Source: Viola odorata
Lineage: Eukaryota; Streptophyta; Magnoliopsida; Malpighiales; Violaceae
Length of the DNA stretch: 64,000 bases
Assembly (NCBI GenBank): GCA_963691705.1
Contig: OY829539.1
Span: forward strand, 2,730,501 to 2,794,500
Reading direction: 5' to 3'
A program made the position numbers and the translations under genes. The notes under the pieces were generated by a model. It was given only the letters and a program-made list of their open reading frames with translations. It was not told the origin of the DNA and did no database searches. Positions 54,872-64,000 of this stretch are shown here, piece by piece. The first letter of the stretch is position 1. Each line of letters starts with the position of its first letter.

Positions 54872-56005
54872 TCATACAGAACCAAACGTTCTTTTATCCA
54901 TGCGGTTAGAGACTCCCAACTGTGGTTGACAAGGTGTCCAATTTAGCATCTTCATTCTAGACTCCTCCTCACTATCAGTCCTCCAAGGAAACTTATATGA
55001 ATGTAAAATATCCTTAAAGAACATGCTAGTAATAGTTGTTCCATGATGACGCATCAAACCATCGTTATATGAACAATATACAACCACATTATGTAACAAA
55101 CTACACAACCAAAACAAGTTTTTGCCATGATTTCCTTTATGCAAATAAAAATTAGATTGATCCTTAAATAAATGACCATTATATACTCCGCAAAAATCAG
55201 AATCATTAGCATAAGGATTAACCTTAAGAATACTCTCAAGCGACTTTTCACTAAGCGACTTTTTATCAATAGTACCAATAAGACTCAAAGGGACATCATG
55301 TGATGACATAACATTCCTATAAATTAAATTAGTAATATTAATTAAATCACAGCAGCTCATCAAACAATCATCAAACACATCATGCTCAACAAAATTTCGC
55401 AAAAGATCATGTGACCGATATAAGCGATTGTGTTTGAAAAGAGTTCCTCCAAGTCTTGTTGACGTAAACACAAAATCATTATGAAATTCACACCTGGAAG
55501 AATAGTTATTCAATGTAAAAACATGTGAAAATCCAATTAAAATCGTGTTAGGGACAACACAATCCATGTCTCTCGGCCTAGTCAACATATCAAACTGTCT
55601 GCGCTTTTGCGAGTAAATTTCAAAGGTACATGACTTGACCTTCGTCTCTTGCATATAATCATCATCAATTAAATTAAATTTATAATCAGAAGCATAAAGA
55701 TTAATGATGTTCATATACTCACTGAAATCGCTCCTTAGGAAAGAGAACCATATTATACCCTTTCGGTTAGATTTTGCCGAAATAGGCACCACGGATGCAC
55801 AAGGCTCTTTCCCTCTCCTTAGTGGTAAGGTAAGAAGATTCTCCTCTTCCAATAACCTTATCTTGTTCTGCTCATGAGAGTAAACAACCAAAGTAAAGGA
55901 CACAAACGGATTAGGGTTAGAAAGATCAAGGCACAATGGCCAAAAATTCAGCTTTTGGTGGCTTGCGCCAAAACAGATTTTGTACACACAAAGTGTGTTC
56001 CTCAC
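54872..56005 (-). CDS. Unrecognised 377-codon ORF in the non-autonomous CRM-like element
   Basis: An intact ORF from MRNTLCVYKICFG to the stop, located where RT, RNase H and integrase would be. It is rich in Asn, Asp, Ser, Phe, His and Cys, with no RT, integrase, gag, protease or zinc-knuckle motif. Distinct segments are FSEYMNIINLYASDYKFN, FDMLTRPRDMDCVVPN, LIGFSHVFTLNNYSSRCEF and HDLLRNFVEHDVFDDCLMS. I see no signal peptide or convincing membrane helix. It could be a captured host gene fragment, a novel element protein, or non-coding sequence that happens to be open. An open run of this length in AT-rich DNA with many TA-containing codons is noteworthy. I do not recognise it. Confidence 0.5.
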   Translation of the reverse strand: MRNTLCVYKICFGASHQKLNFWPLCLDLSNPNPFVSFTLVVYSHEQNKIRLLEEENLLTLPLRRGKEPCASVVPISAKSNRKGIIWFSFLRSDFSEYMNIINLYASDYKFNLIDDDYMQETKVKSCTFEIYSQKRRQFDMLTRPRDMDCVVPNTILIGFSHVFTLNNYSSRCEFHNDFVFTSTRLGGTLFKHNRLYRSHDLLRNFVEHDVFDDCLMSCCDLINITNLIYRNVMSSHDVPLSLIGTIDKKSLSEKSLESILKVNPYANDSDFCGVYNGHLFKDQSNFYLHKGNHGKNLFWLCSLLHNVVVYCSYNDGLMRHHGTTITSMFFKDILHSYKFPWRTDSEEESRMKMLNWTPCQPQLGVSNRMDKRTFGSV

Positions 56006-56055
56006 TTCTCTCCCTATGGAATAATCACTATCCTCTCCTTTTGTATCAATGCCAA

Positions 56056-56349
56056 CTAACGCATGCTCACTCTTTTCATGCGGGCTGTTTCCCTCACTAT
56101 CTCTTTTCCCATGCTCACTCTTTTCATGGGGGTTGTTTTGTTCATTATCTCTCTTCCCATGCTCACTCCTTTCATGGGGGCTGTTTTCCTCGGTATTGCT
56201 CTCTTCTTTTCACTCAACTCTCCTCTTTTTCTCTCAATATTTCTAGCGACTTCCCATTCGACATACTTCCCTTTTAGTCGCTTTTGATCCTCACGGATTT
56301 CAAGAGGCGTTAGTGGAACTAGTGAGAACTTTCGGCCATCCTTTACCAA
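56056..56349 (-). pseudogene. Spacer remnant after protease with 16-residue repeats
   Basis: It starts VKDGRKFSLVPLTPLEIREDQ, the sequence normally following the protease RPW block in CRM-like polyproteins, and then a basic stretch. A 48-bp unit is repeated in frame (plus-strand ATGCTCACTC at 56063, 56111 and 56159), encoding a 16-residue repeat with MKRVSMGKEI. It is separated from the protease ORF by a stop. Confidence 0.65.
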
Positions 56350-56394
56350 CTTGTAAAGGTCTTTCTTCCCTCCATGAGTGGCTCTTCTACCTTG

Positions 56395-57063
56395 CTACCA
56401 TGGTTGACCAAGAACGATATGACTCGACCACATTGGTATCATATCGTAAAGGATATCCTCTTTATAATTCCCAATAGAGAATGAAACTAAAACTTGCTTA
56501 GTTACCTCCCACTCTCTACCATCGTTCATACATTGCAGCAAGTAAGGCCTTGGGTGCTCAATAGTTGGAAGGTCCAACTTGTCTACAAGCAATGCGCTTG
56601 CATAGTTCGCCGAACTCCCATCGTTGATAGCCAATGAGCACATCTTTCCTCCAACTAGGCAACGAGTGTGAAATAACCCTTCTTTTTGTTCAACAAACAC
56701 TTCTGCCTTTCCCTTGGGTACACTTGAAGTTGTAGGTGTAATTCCATAATCATAAGGAGGCACCGACGGGATCGGTCTCCCCTTCTTTTCTTGCTTCGTC
56801 CAAGTCGGATCCCTCAATACCGACGGCCTGCTTGGTACAACGCTAGGGTAAGAAGAAGAATATTTCATCTTTGTTTTTCCCAGATTGGCATCCTCTCTGT
56901 TCTTAGATCTAGGTCGCCTTTCATCCATTTTGGCCGAAACTGTCTCAACCCTGTTTGAAAATGTTTGGAGGCGGGCATCCACTGCTGATAGACGTTCGAG
57001 GATAGTTTCCAACATCCTAATTTCCCTGGGTCCCTCCACGTCATCGGTCGAATGATTAGGCAT
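56395..57063 (-). pseudogene. Gag-protease remnant of non-autonomous CRM-like element (222 codons)
   Basis: It starts MPNHSTDDVEGPREIRMLE with a short coiled-coil-like N-terminus. The gag capsid domain and zinc knuckle are missing. The protease part is recognisable: FHTRCLVGGKMCSLAINDGS, then ANYASALLVDKLDLPTIEHP, QVLVSFSIGNYKEDILYD and SSHIVLGQPW. The active-site motif IDGGSC is altered to INDGSS, shifting the Asp by one place, so the protease is probably inactive. Confidence 0.75.
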
Positions 57064-57890
57064 CCCTTTAATTCCTGAAATTCACAACACGAACAAATAG
57101 CGTAAAATTGTACTAAGCCTAGCACTCCCTCACGTGTTTACTCTCGTGTTTAAGCCCTCTAATAAGCTCACAAAATCAGTCAAAATTTCCTGCAATTGTT
57201 CCTGCACAAATGTTAATTGACTCAAGAATTTCAAAGAATAAGCTTCCAAGAAGACTCTCAAAGACAACTACCTTCAAAAATAATTTGGATGTAAGGTACT
57301 CGCGTAATTGCAACGATCAATCAATTAAGCAAGTACGCTACTAGAGTAGGGTTCAATATATAGGAATCAAGAAGAGGCTCAAGTAGACTCGAACAACTAG
57401 AATAATTCGCAAATTCGCGAATGAACTGTGCGCACGATCTTAAAGTCCACAACTTGCAACTTCAATATCTTTCAATTCTGACCACCAAATCCAATGATTC
57501 TTTTTGCTATATCTTCGAAATACTTTCTAGTATTTTGTATTTTGTTTCTTTTCTGTTCTCAATATTTTTATTTTTTTTTGACTTTGAGAACGAATAACAA
57601 TTAAATAAAAGACTTTTTTTTTTCTTTTTTGACTCTTTTTGTTGACACTTTGGGGACAATTTTTTTTTTTTTGTATTTTAAAGACACTACAAATTGCACA
57701 ACGATTTGCACACACAAAGACGCAAACAAGATCTAGAAATCCTAGATCGAATGGACACACAAATAACTAACACACGGGACGCAAGGACATTGATTTTAGA
57801 TCGGAGTAGAAGAAGAATCAATCTCAACAAAGAAAACAATTAAAAGCAGTAAAGGATAGATGGATAGATACCAAACCGTAGAACGCCTTT
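57064..57890 (-). other. Leader of the non-autonomous CRM-like element
   Basis: A non-coding leader between PBS and gag remnant. It has A/T-homopolymer-rich sequence (57560-57680) and ACGCACACAA-like words. A diverged copy of this leader occurs at 62390-62710. Confidence 0.6.
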
Positions 57891-57902
57891 GCTTCGCTAC
57901 CA
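57891..57902 (-). promoter_or_regulatory. Primer-binding site of non-autonomous CRM-like element
   Basis: TGGTAGCGAAGC on the minus strand, two bases from the 5' LTR. The canonical initiator-Met form would be TGGTATCAGAGC. Confidence 0.65.
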
Positions 57903-57904
57903 AC

Positions 57905-58850
57905 TGATACGATCCTAGTTGCGTAGGATGCGTAACAAGTAATTCCCGATCTAGTTCTAGGCTTGGATTTCGAATGCGGAAAATAAACTCAACAAGTACG
58001 AGCTTAGACCTGAGGACAACCTGTGTCAACCAACCTAATCGATTTCAAGTGAGGTTCTTGATTCGATCCCGCGACCTATATTCAACCTGTGAATATCAAC
58101 CTTGGGCGACGACTCAATGGAATAGATTTTCGGGTTTTACTTGCTATCCTAATCGAGTATCCGGACTCAATGAGGGACAAGGTTCGCGAAGAACAATTGA
58201 GAAAACTCTCTGGTTTTTATTTCAAAATAATCTACCTTACAATCAATAAAGAGGCTCCTTTATATAGGAAAACCTAATCCTTACAAAAGTAATCCTTTCC
58301 TTACTTAAACTCCTAATTAATTAATTAAATAAATGGAAACTAATTTTAACTAATTAATAGGAAACTAATTAAAATAGATCCACAATTAATTAAGCATAGA
58401 AATTGCCAAATCAGGAAATTCCCTAATAAATCCATTATTCCTTTCTTGGCGCAATCTGAACCAGCACGAGCGTGATCACGTCGAAAACGTAGCGGACCTT
58501 GGCTGTTCCAAACGGGCAGAAACGTAGCGTCATCACGTCAGAAACGAAGTAATCACGTCGTGGGCTGACGTGATAACGCCGACGTCGAGGCTGGCAGCTC
58601 GCGTCCGTCTGCTTGTGGCGTGATCACGCCGGGATAGGGCGTAATCACGTCCATTCTACACAGGGAAATCTCGATGAGCATAACTTTTGATCCATCCGTC
58701 CGATTGATATAAAACGTGTCCCAAAGGGAAGCTAACATCTTGAAGTTTCCATAAAGACTCTATTCTCTCAAATCGGACTCCATTTTCTTATTCATCCGCT
58801 TACTACAAACATACGATGTGTCGTGCATGATACATCCTGGGATCGTATCA
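57905..58850 (-). repeat. Non-autonomous CRM-like 5' LTR (946 bp)
   Basis: TGATACGATCC...GGATCGTATCA on the minus strand, with 11-bp perfect terminal inverted repeats. TATA box at 58263-58256 (minus). It differs from the 3' LTR mainly by indels around 58480-58560. Confidence 0.93.
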
Positions 58851-59186
58851 GGGCCTTATAGGGGTCTGGCTACAAACCTATAATAAATTCGAACGAAAAT
58901 AACTATGACATGTAATAAAATATAAGGGACGAAATGATGCGAACTCAACTCCCTAAATGGAAATATTTTATTTAAGGCTTAAAATCTCGTCCGGAACCTG
59001 ATAACAGTTCGAATGACGGAAAAAGGCGAAAAAACTAAAATAACGTGAAATGAAGTGAAATATTAAACAAAATGCCCATGATAAAAAATGGACTGAAATT
59101 TGACGTAAACGGGCTTTTAAACGTGACAAGCAATAAAAGATACGGAAAAAAAAGTTGTGACATAAGTCAAAATTCGGGTAGCAACA

Positions 59187-61295
59187 ATTTGCAATGGAAC
59201 AAGTTGGTTTTCGTGGTTTTATTGTGAGTGTAGATAGCGTGAAAGTTGATGAGGAGAAAATCCGAGCAATAAAAGAGTGGTCGACACCGAAGAATACAAG
59301 TGACGTGAGATCATTCCATGGATTGGCGAGCTTCTATCGACGGTTCATCAAGCATTTTAGCACCATCGTTGTCCCTTTGAATGATCAAACCAAAAAGAAT
59401 GTTGTTTTCAGGTGGGAACAGCCATAATAGGAGGCGTTTACTACTCTCAAGGAACGCTTGTGCTCGGCCCCGGTGCTAGCTCTTCCCGACTTCAGCAAGG
59501 CTTCCGAGATTGAATGTGATGCCAACGGTTTAGGGATTGAGGTTGTTCTTATGCAGGAGAAGCGGCCGATTGCCTATTTTAGCGAGAGCTCAAGAACGCA
59601 TAATTGAGGTACCCAACCTACGACAAGGAATTCTATGACCTTGTCCGCGCGTTGGAAACATGGCAGCACTACTTGATGCCGAGGGAATTCATCATCCATA
59701 CAGACCATTTGAGCTTGAAGTACCTCAAGGGACAAGGTAAGCTCAATCGCCGCCATGCAACGTGGATGGAGTATATCGAAGCCTTTCCATACCACATTCA
59801 GTACAAGCAAGGTAAAGAGAATATTGTCGTTGATGCTCTATCGCAAAGGTACGCATTAATCACTTCTCTTAACGCAAAACTACTTGGCTTTTCCCACATC
59901 ATTAAACTCTACGCTCTTGATTCTGATTTTGGTGATATATATAAGCATGGTGTTTCAATTTCTGGGTCTAAATTCTATAAACATGAGGGTTACTTGTTTA
60001 AGGGTAAATGGTTGTGTATTCCTCATTGTTCTTTACGTGACTTGCTTGTGCATGAATCCCATAGTGGCAGTCTGATGGGCCACTTTGGAGTGACTAAGAC
60101 TTTAGATGTATTGCATGATCACTTTTATTGGCCTCACATGAAGTGCGATGTAGTGCGCATTATTGTTCGTTGTTTAATTTATCGTAGAGCCAAATCTAAG
60201 TCTGCTAGTCATGGCGAATTTATCCTTTTACCTGCGCCTTCCTATCCTTGGACTGATCTGTCCATGGATTTCATTGTTGGGCTGCCTAAGTCCAAAAGTG
60301 GGAAGGATAGTGTCTTTGTTATGGTAGATAGATTTTAAAAAATGTCACATTTTATTCCATGTTCAACTACTTACGATGCTACTTAAGTTGCTGATTTATT
60401 CTTTCGTGAAGTGGTTCATTTGCATGGAATTCCCTTGACTATTGTGAGTGATCAAGATACCAAGTTCCTCAGCTATTTTTGGCGTGTCTTATGGAAGAAA
60501 CTTGGTATAAAATTGTTGTATTCCACTTCTTATCACCCACAAACAGATGGACAAACTAAAGTGGTGAATCGTAAACTTGGTTCACTATTGCACACCTTAG
60601 TTCGTAAGCATGTGTCTACTTGGGTTGATCATTTACCATTTATTGAATTTGCTTACAACCGTGTTGTTCATTCAACCACTCATTACTCACCTTTTGAACT
60701 TATTTATGGATTTAATCCTAGGACTGCTTTGGATTTAACTCCTTTACCTTTGAGTGATGTTGTGAGTCTAGATGGTGCGTAGAAGGCTGATTTCGTGAAG
60801 CAATTACATGCCAAGGCAAAACAGAACATTGAGTGCATGAATGAGAAGATTGCGCATAAGCGAAATAAAGGGAGAAAGCTAGTGGCGTTCAATGTAGGAG
60901 ATAGGGTGTGGCTGCACATGCGCAAGGAGCATTTTCTAGCCCAACGTCGTGGCAAGCTCTCTCCAAGAGGAGATGGACCATTTCAGATTGTTGAGAAGAT
61001 CAACAATAATGCTTACAAGCTTGCGTTGCCTAGTGAGTATGGACTTGATGGTGATGCTAATTCGGATTCGAGGGCGAATCCTTTCGAAGGGGAGGGGGAT
61101 GATGCGAATCCACGCATCGACATGCCTTTACCACCTGCTGGTCCGATGATACGCATGAGGGCTACAAAGCTTCAAGATAAGTTGTCATCCCTCATTCACA
61201 AGGAGCTGGAATTCGAGATGACACTTGAGGATGCTACGCTTAGAGAGGGTCCCACTCGTGATCAACTTACTCACCATCACGATGTTCGACGGTGA
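59187..61295 (+). pseudogene. CRM-like element 2: RT end, RNase H, integrase, C-terminal extension
   Basis: 5'-truncated at the Tat LTR. It starts in the RT thumb (FRGFIVSVDSVKVDEEKIRA, FYRRFIKHFSTIVVPL). RNase [25 protein letters not shown], a frame break near 59600, then [20 protein letters not shown] and [13 protein letters not shown]. Integrase zinc finger: [20 protein letters not shown]; the CxxC is altered (CLIYRRAK). Core: [18 protein letters not shown] (Asp), [19 protein letters not shown] (Asp), [15 protein letters not shown] (Glu position reads Lys). Stops near 60338 and 60386. C-terminus: VGDRVWLHMRKEHF, GPFQIVEKINNNAYKL, DSRANPFEGEGDD and on into the LTR. Confidence 0.87.
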
Positions 61296-62066
61296 TTCTG
61301 CTGGGCAGTAGATCAACGCATAGATGGAACATATTCCTCCATCTATCAAGTCCGACATGTCAAGGAGCACGGGCCCAAGTTTTGTGAAGAAATCCCGAGG
61401 CGTTTGGAAGATTTCCCAAACCTTAATCTAGGGTGCGGACACACGCGCTAACCCTAATCCGGGTACGCGACGCGCTAGTCCTTGCGGCGCGAGGACTCCT
61501 TGTCCTACGCGCGCTAGGACTTCTTATCCTAAGGCGTTTCCTCTGCTAATTTTAAGATGGCAACTTGCCTTTTATTTATTTTAATTAATTAATTAATTAG
61601 ACTATTTAATTAATTGTTTAATTAAGTTATTTACCTTATTTAGAACTTCTATTTTGGTTTAGATTAGGATTGGCTTGTAAGACATTACATAAGGAGCGAT
61701 TGGCCTCCTTATTTTGGTTGGCTTTTATTTGATAATTTTAGAACGTTGTTTCTTCAATATCTGCCTATTGTTCAAAGTGTTGAACACTTGTTCTTCTTGA
61801 GTCCGCAATACTTGAGTCATTTACAAGTAAATCCTTGGAATTGCATTATTGTGTCGTTTGTCTTAGTTTGATTCTCACCTAGTCGAGTTTAGACCTAACA
61901 ATCTGATACAAGACCCTTGACGTGAAATCAACTAGAGCTCTTAGCATTCAGTTGGCGAGGTGGTCTACGTTCGCACGAGTCAAGTTAGTTATTCCGCATC
62001 GAAATCCGTCTTTGAACAATAATCAGAATTACGTGCTACACATCCTACGTAACTAAGATCGTATCA
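61100..62066 (+). repeat. CRM-like element 2 3' LTR (about 967 bp)
   Basis: The PPT CGAAGGGGAGGGGGA (61085-61099) is followed by TGATGCGAATCC. The LTR ends GATCGTATCA at 62066. Size and ends match the LTRs at 53304 and 57905. The polyprotein frame overlaps its first 195 bases. The second half is AT-rich with a TTAATTAATTAATTAATTAG run near 61583. Confidence 0.72.
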
Positions 62067-62385
62067 CACAAGATACATTTGGAGGAGGATAAGAAACCGA
62101 TTAGATAGCCATATAGGAGATTAAACCCTCCAATGATGGAAGTTGTCAAAAAGAAAATCATTAAGTTGCTTGATGCTGGGGTAATTTACCCAATTTCTGA
62201 CAGTTCATGGGTCTCTCCTTTGCAGGTGGTACCAAAAAAGACAGGTATTATAGTGGTGGAAGGAGAGGATAGAACAAAGAGGACAACCAGAATTCAAAAT
62301 GGATGGCGGGTCTGTATAGACTACCGCAAGCTAAACCAAGTCCCTAGAAATGACCACTTTCCGTTGTCTTTCATTGACCAAGTTG
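62067..62385 (+). pseudogene. Athila-type reverse transcriptase N-terminal fragment
   Basis: 62067-62132 reads HLEEDKKPI, stop, PYRRLNPPM. The ORF from 62133 continues EVVKKKIIKLLDAGVIYPIS, SSWVSPLQVVPKKTG and WRVCIDYRKLNQVPRNDHFP, then FIDQV. These are RT fingers-palm blocks in Athila style. It ends at about 62380 at the junction with a CRM-like leader. It does not come from the two Athila copies here, which have no RT. Confidence 0.82.
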
Positions 62386-63230
62386 TTTTTGATTTTTTTG
62401 ATTTTGACTCTTTTTTATTTATTTATTTACTCTTTGAACGAACTAAATAACAATTAAAGGAAAGTCTATTTTTTGGTATTTTATAACACTTTTTGTTGAC
62501 AGAATTTAAATAATTGAAAGACGCACAAATCGCACAATGATTTGCTAGACAAGACGCACACAAGAGCTAAACCTAGCTCGACGCAAGACACACGAAACAA
62601 CTAACACAAGCACGCAAGGATATTGGTTTTAGAATGGGGTAGAAGAAGAATCAATCTCAACAAAGAAAACTTGAAGCGTAAAGATAGATACCAAACCTTT
62701 GAACGTCTTTGCTCCGCTACCAACTGATATGATCCTAGTTGCCTAAGAGGCGTATTCTTCAATTTGTGATATAGTTCGAAGGCTTGGATTTCGAATGCGG
62801 AAGGTAGGCTCAACAAGAATGTATAACCCTATCAACAACCTGTGTTAACAAACCTAAACGTATCAAGTGAGGTTCTTGAAATGATCCCTAACCCAATATT
62901 CAACCTGTGAATATCAACCTAGGGGAGGCGAATCAATGGGGGTGAAGTTTTGGGTTTTACTTGCTAACCTAATCGAGTGTTCTAACTTAAAGAGGAACAA
63001 GGCTCATGCATGAACAGTTTAGAGAAACATTCTCTAGATTTTATTAATAAAAAAAGACCCGAATTTATAATGAGTTTTTGCGCTCCTTTATATAGGCATC
63101 ACGATACCTACTAGGAATAGAAGTACAACTACTATCCTAATTCTACTCGAACTCTAACTTAAATAATTAATTAAACTAATTACATAATATCTCTAGAAGT
63201 CCTAGAACTAATAAAACAATGATTCGCACG
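62386..63230 (-). mobile_element. 5' end of another CRM-like element: leader, PBS and partial LTR
   Basis: On the minus strand: LTR from about 63230 to 62725, ending GGATCATATCA, then PBS-like TGGTAGCGGAGC (62722-62711), then a leader with A/T tracts. It is a diverged relative of the element at 53304-58850 (shared blocks such as TTCAACCTGTGAATATCAACC and CTCCTTTATATAGG). The upper LTR edge is not clear. The leader stops at the Athila RT scrap. Confidence 0.7.
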
Positions 63231-63495
63231 GCCGGAATGAAGATTGGTCTGATTGCTCAAGTCGGACAGCAACAAAATCAGTGGACGGTGGCGCTGAGCT
63301 TGCCATACTAGGTTCTGATAGCGTTGTAACTGGAAAACTTACTTCTGGTCCAGTGGAGAAGATTAGCTGGCTGTTAGTATGGGTTGATCTTATGGCGACT
63401 GGTGTCACCGAGGTTGGAATTACTGGTATGTCGCGAGTGGGTGCGATGGAGTCGCCGATGAGCTGAATTGGCGGAAAGTCTTGATTGGACGTCAT
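63208..63495 (-). CDS. Unrecognised 95-residue Ser/Pro/Thr-rich ORF
   Basis: MTSNQDFPPIQLIGDSIAPT starts a low-complexity, probably disordered protein. Its last residues (from about 63230) run into the CRM-like LTR, so it is likely truncated. On the minus strand upstream there is TATAAATA (63864-63857) and about 360 bases of leader. It could be the first ORF of another element whose LTR extends past the window, or a host gene start. I cannot tell. Confidence 0.35.
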   Translation of the reverse strand: MTSNQDFPPIQLIGDSIAPTRDIPVIPTSVTPVAIRSTHTNSQLIFSTGPEVSFPVTTLSEPSMASSAPPSTDFVAVRLEQSDQSSFRPCESLFY

Positions 63496-64000
63496 TTGAT
63501 GACTGGAAAATTAGGAAGAAGAAAATAAGAGAGTTTTAAGATATTCAGGTTCTCACTTAATAATCTAAAGCTCTCAAAGAAAGCACCAAAAATGATAATC
63601 CTTGATCGAGGGTTAGGATGACTTTGTAATTCAGATGATCAATGAGGATGGTCTTCTTAGTCTTGTGCCACCTGAAAAGCTCCAGAGGGGGTCTTCAGTG
63701 TAGAAACTCTGATGATCAAGTTAGTAAACATAGTAAAATTGTATGACCGGGGAAACTATTGGGTAGTGGTTGAGGGTATTGGTAAGGTGTTTCAGGTGAG
63801 TGATGGTGTGGGCCACTATTTGTGCATGTGTGTCCTTAAAGAGGAAATGAGTGGAGTATTTATACCCCTTTTTCTTAGGGGTGAGTCATGATGGACACGT
63901 ATCATCCGGACTCAAGAAGATGTTGTCCAGGTGTCACAAAAGTACCACCACATAGCATACCCGATATATAGGCAATAAAGTAGTACGCGTACCTGACAAC
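63496..64000. other. Promoter-like region to window end
   Basis: Apart from the TATA-like box at 63857-63864 (minus), I see no coding sequence, repeat or RNA gene. It may be the U3 or leader part of an LTR element running off the window. Confidence 0.35.

Larger units (their letters stand above)
53304..58850 (-). mobile_element. Non-autonomous CRM-like LTR retrotransposon, complete, with duplication GGGCC
   Basis: LTRs 53304-54245 (3') and 57905-58850 (5'), each starting TGATACGATCC on the minus strand, are flanked by the perfect 5-bp duplication GGGCC (53299-53303 and 58851-58855). Internally, in minus-strand order: PBS-like TGGTAGCGAAGC, a leader, a gag-protease remnant, a 97-residue repeat ORF, an unrecognised 377-residue ORF, and a scrap of the integrase C-terminal end. 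RT, RNase H and integrase are missing, so it needs a partner. It resembles the known situation of noaCRM elements. It lies in the Tat/Ogre LTR. Confidence 0.9.
50976..59186 (-). repeat. Tat/Ogre LTR (about 2.66 kb), split by a non-autonomous CRM-like insertion
   Basis: LTR segments are 50976-53303 and 58856-59186 (plus one copy of GGGCC). On the minus strand the LTR begins TGTTGCTACCCG at 59186. Near 52790 is a TATA box (minus CTATAAATAG). Two tandem units of about 165 bp lie at 51180-51480 (TTGGGCCAC, CCAATCATTTACAAGGTAAA). A segment of about 130 bp (53165-53303) recurs diverged at 58873-59005. It is related to the LTR at 10486-13338. Confidence 0.7.

Noticed and set aside
62133..62450. Continuation of CRM-like element 2 into RT
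   Set aside because: The RT blocks are Athila-like and come after the CRM-like 3' LTR end at 62066, so they belong to a different element.

Overview
The window is plant nuclear DNA made almost entirely of nested, mostly broken LTR retrotransposons plus an endogenous pararetrovirus (EPRV). I see no ordinary host gene, no RNA gene and no CRISPR array. The element types (Ty3/gypsy Athila, Tat/Ogre-Retand and CRM-like chromovirus, Ty1/copia, TRIM, florendovirus-like EPRV) point to an angiosperm, probably a eudicot, and to repeat-dense, perhaps pericentromeric, heterochromatin. Clade names come from recalled family motifs, not from a search.

Layout. 1-4233: EPRV fragments, a plus copy (RT, RNase H, ORF2) joined tail to tail with a minus copy (ORF2, RNase H), then a short third fragment with a primer-site-like motif. 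4234-10485: Athila copy 1 (minus), with one LTR and a circularly permuted structure. 10486-27544: a Tat/Retand-type element (plus) with LTR, PBS, decayed gag, protease, RT, two RNase H regions and integrase. Its gag is split by a complete Athila copy 2 (15073-22645, minus, 5-bp duplication ACGGT), and its gag-protease spacer is split by a TRIM with three tandem LTRs (22838-23776, duplication TAAAG). 27545-38744: two LTRs of another family in inverted orientation, enclosing two inverted sets of three inward-facing genes (A, B, C), with tandem repeats between the arms.

38745-49708: a CRM-like element (plus). Its gag holds a solo LTR (39395-40176, duplication CGTAG) and its 3' LTR holds a young copia element (44679-49182, duplication CCGAG). 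49709-59186: a second Tat/Ogre-type element (minus): ORF1 remnant, PBS and a long LTR. That LTR holds a non-autonomous CRM-like element (53304-58850, duplication GGGCC) carrying an unrecognised 377-residue ORF. 59187-62066: a second CRM-like element (RT to 3' LTR, plus). 62067-62385: an Athila RT scrap. 62386-63230: leader and LTR of another CRM-like element (minus). 63208-64000: a short unrecognised ORF with an upstream TATA box.

Points that stand out: (1) an Athila lineage that lost RT, RNase H and the integrase core but kept gag, protease and the integrase C-terminal domain, present twice and fully open in one copy; (2) one Athila copy shaped like a linearised one-LTR circle; (3) an unusual primer site, TGGTAGCGRAGC, shared by TRIM, copia, CRM-like and perhaps EPRV sequences; (4) an intron-bearing three-gene cassette antisense to its LTRs; (5) the 377-residue ORF that replaces RT and integrase in the non-autonomous CRM-like element.
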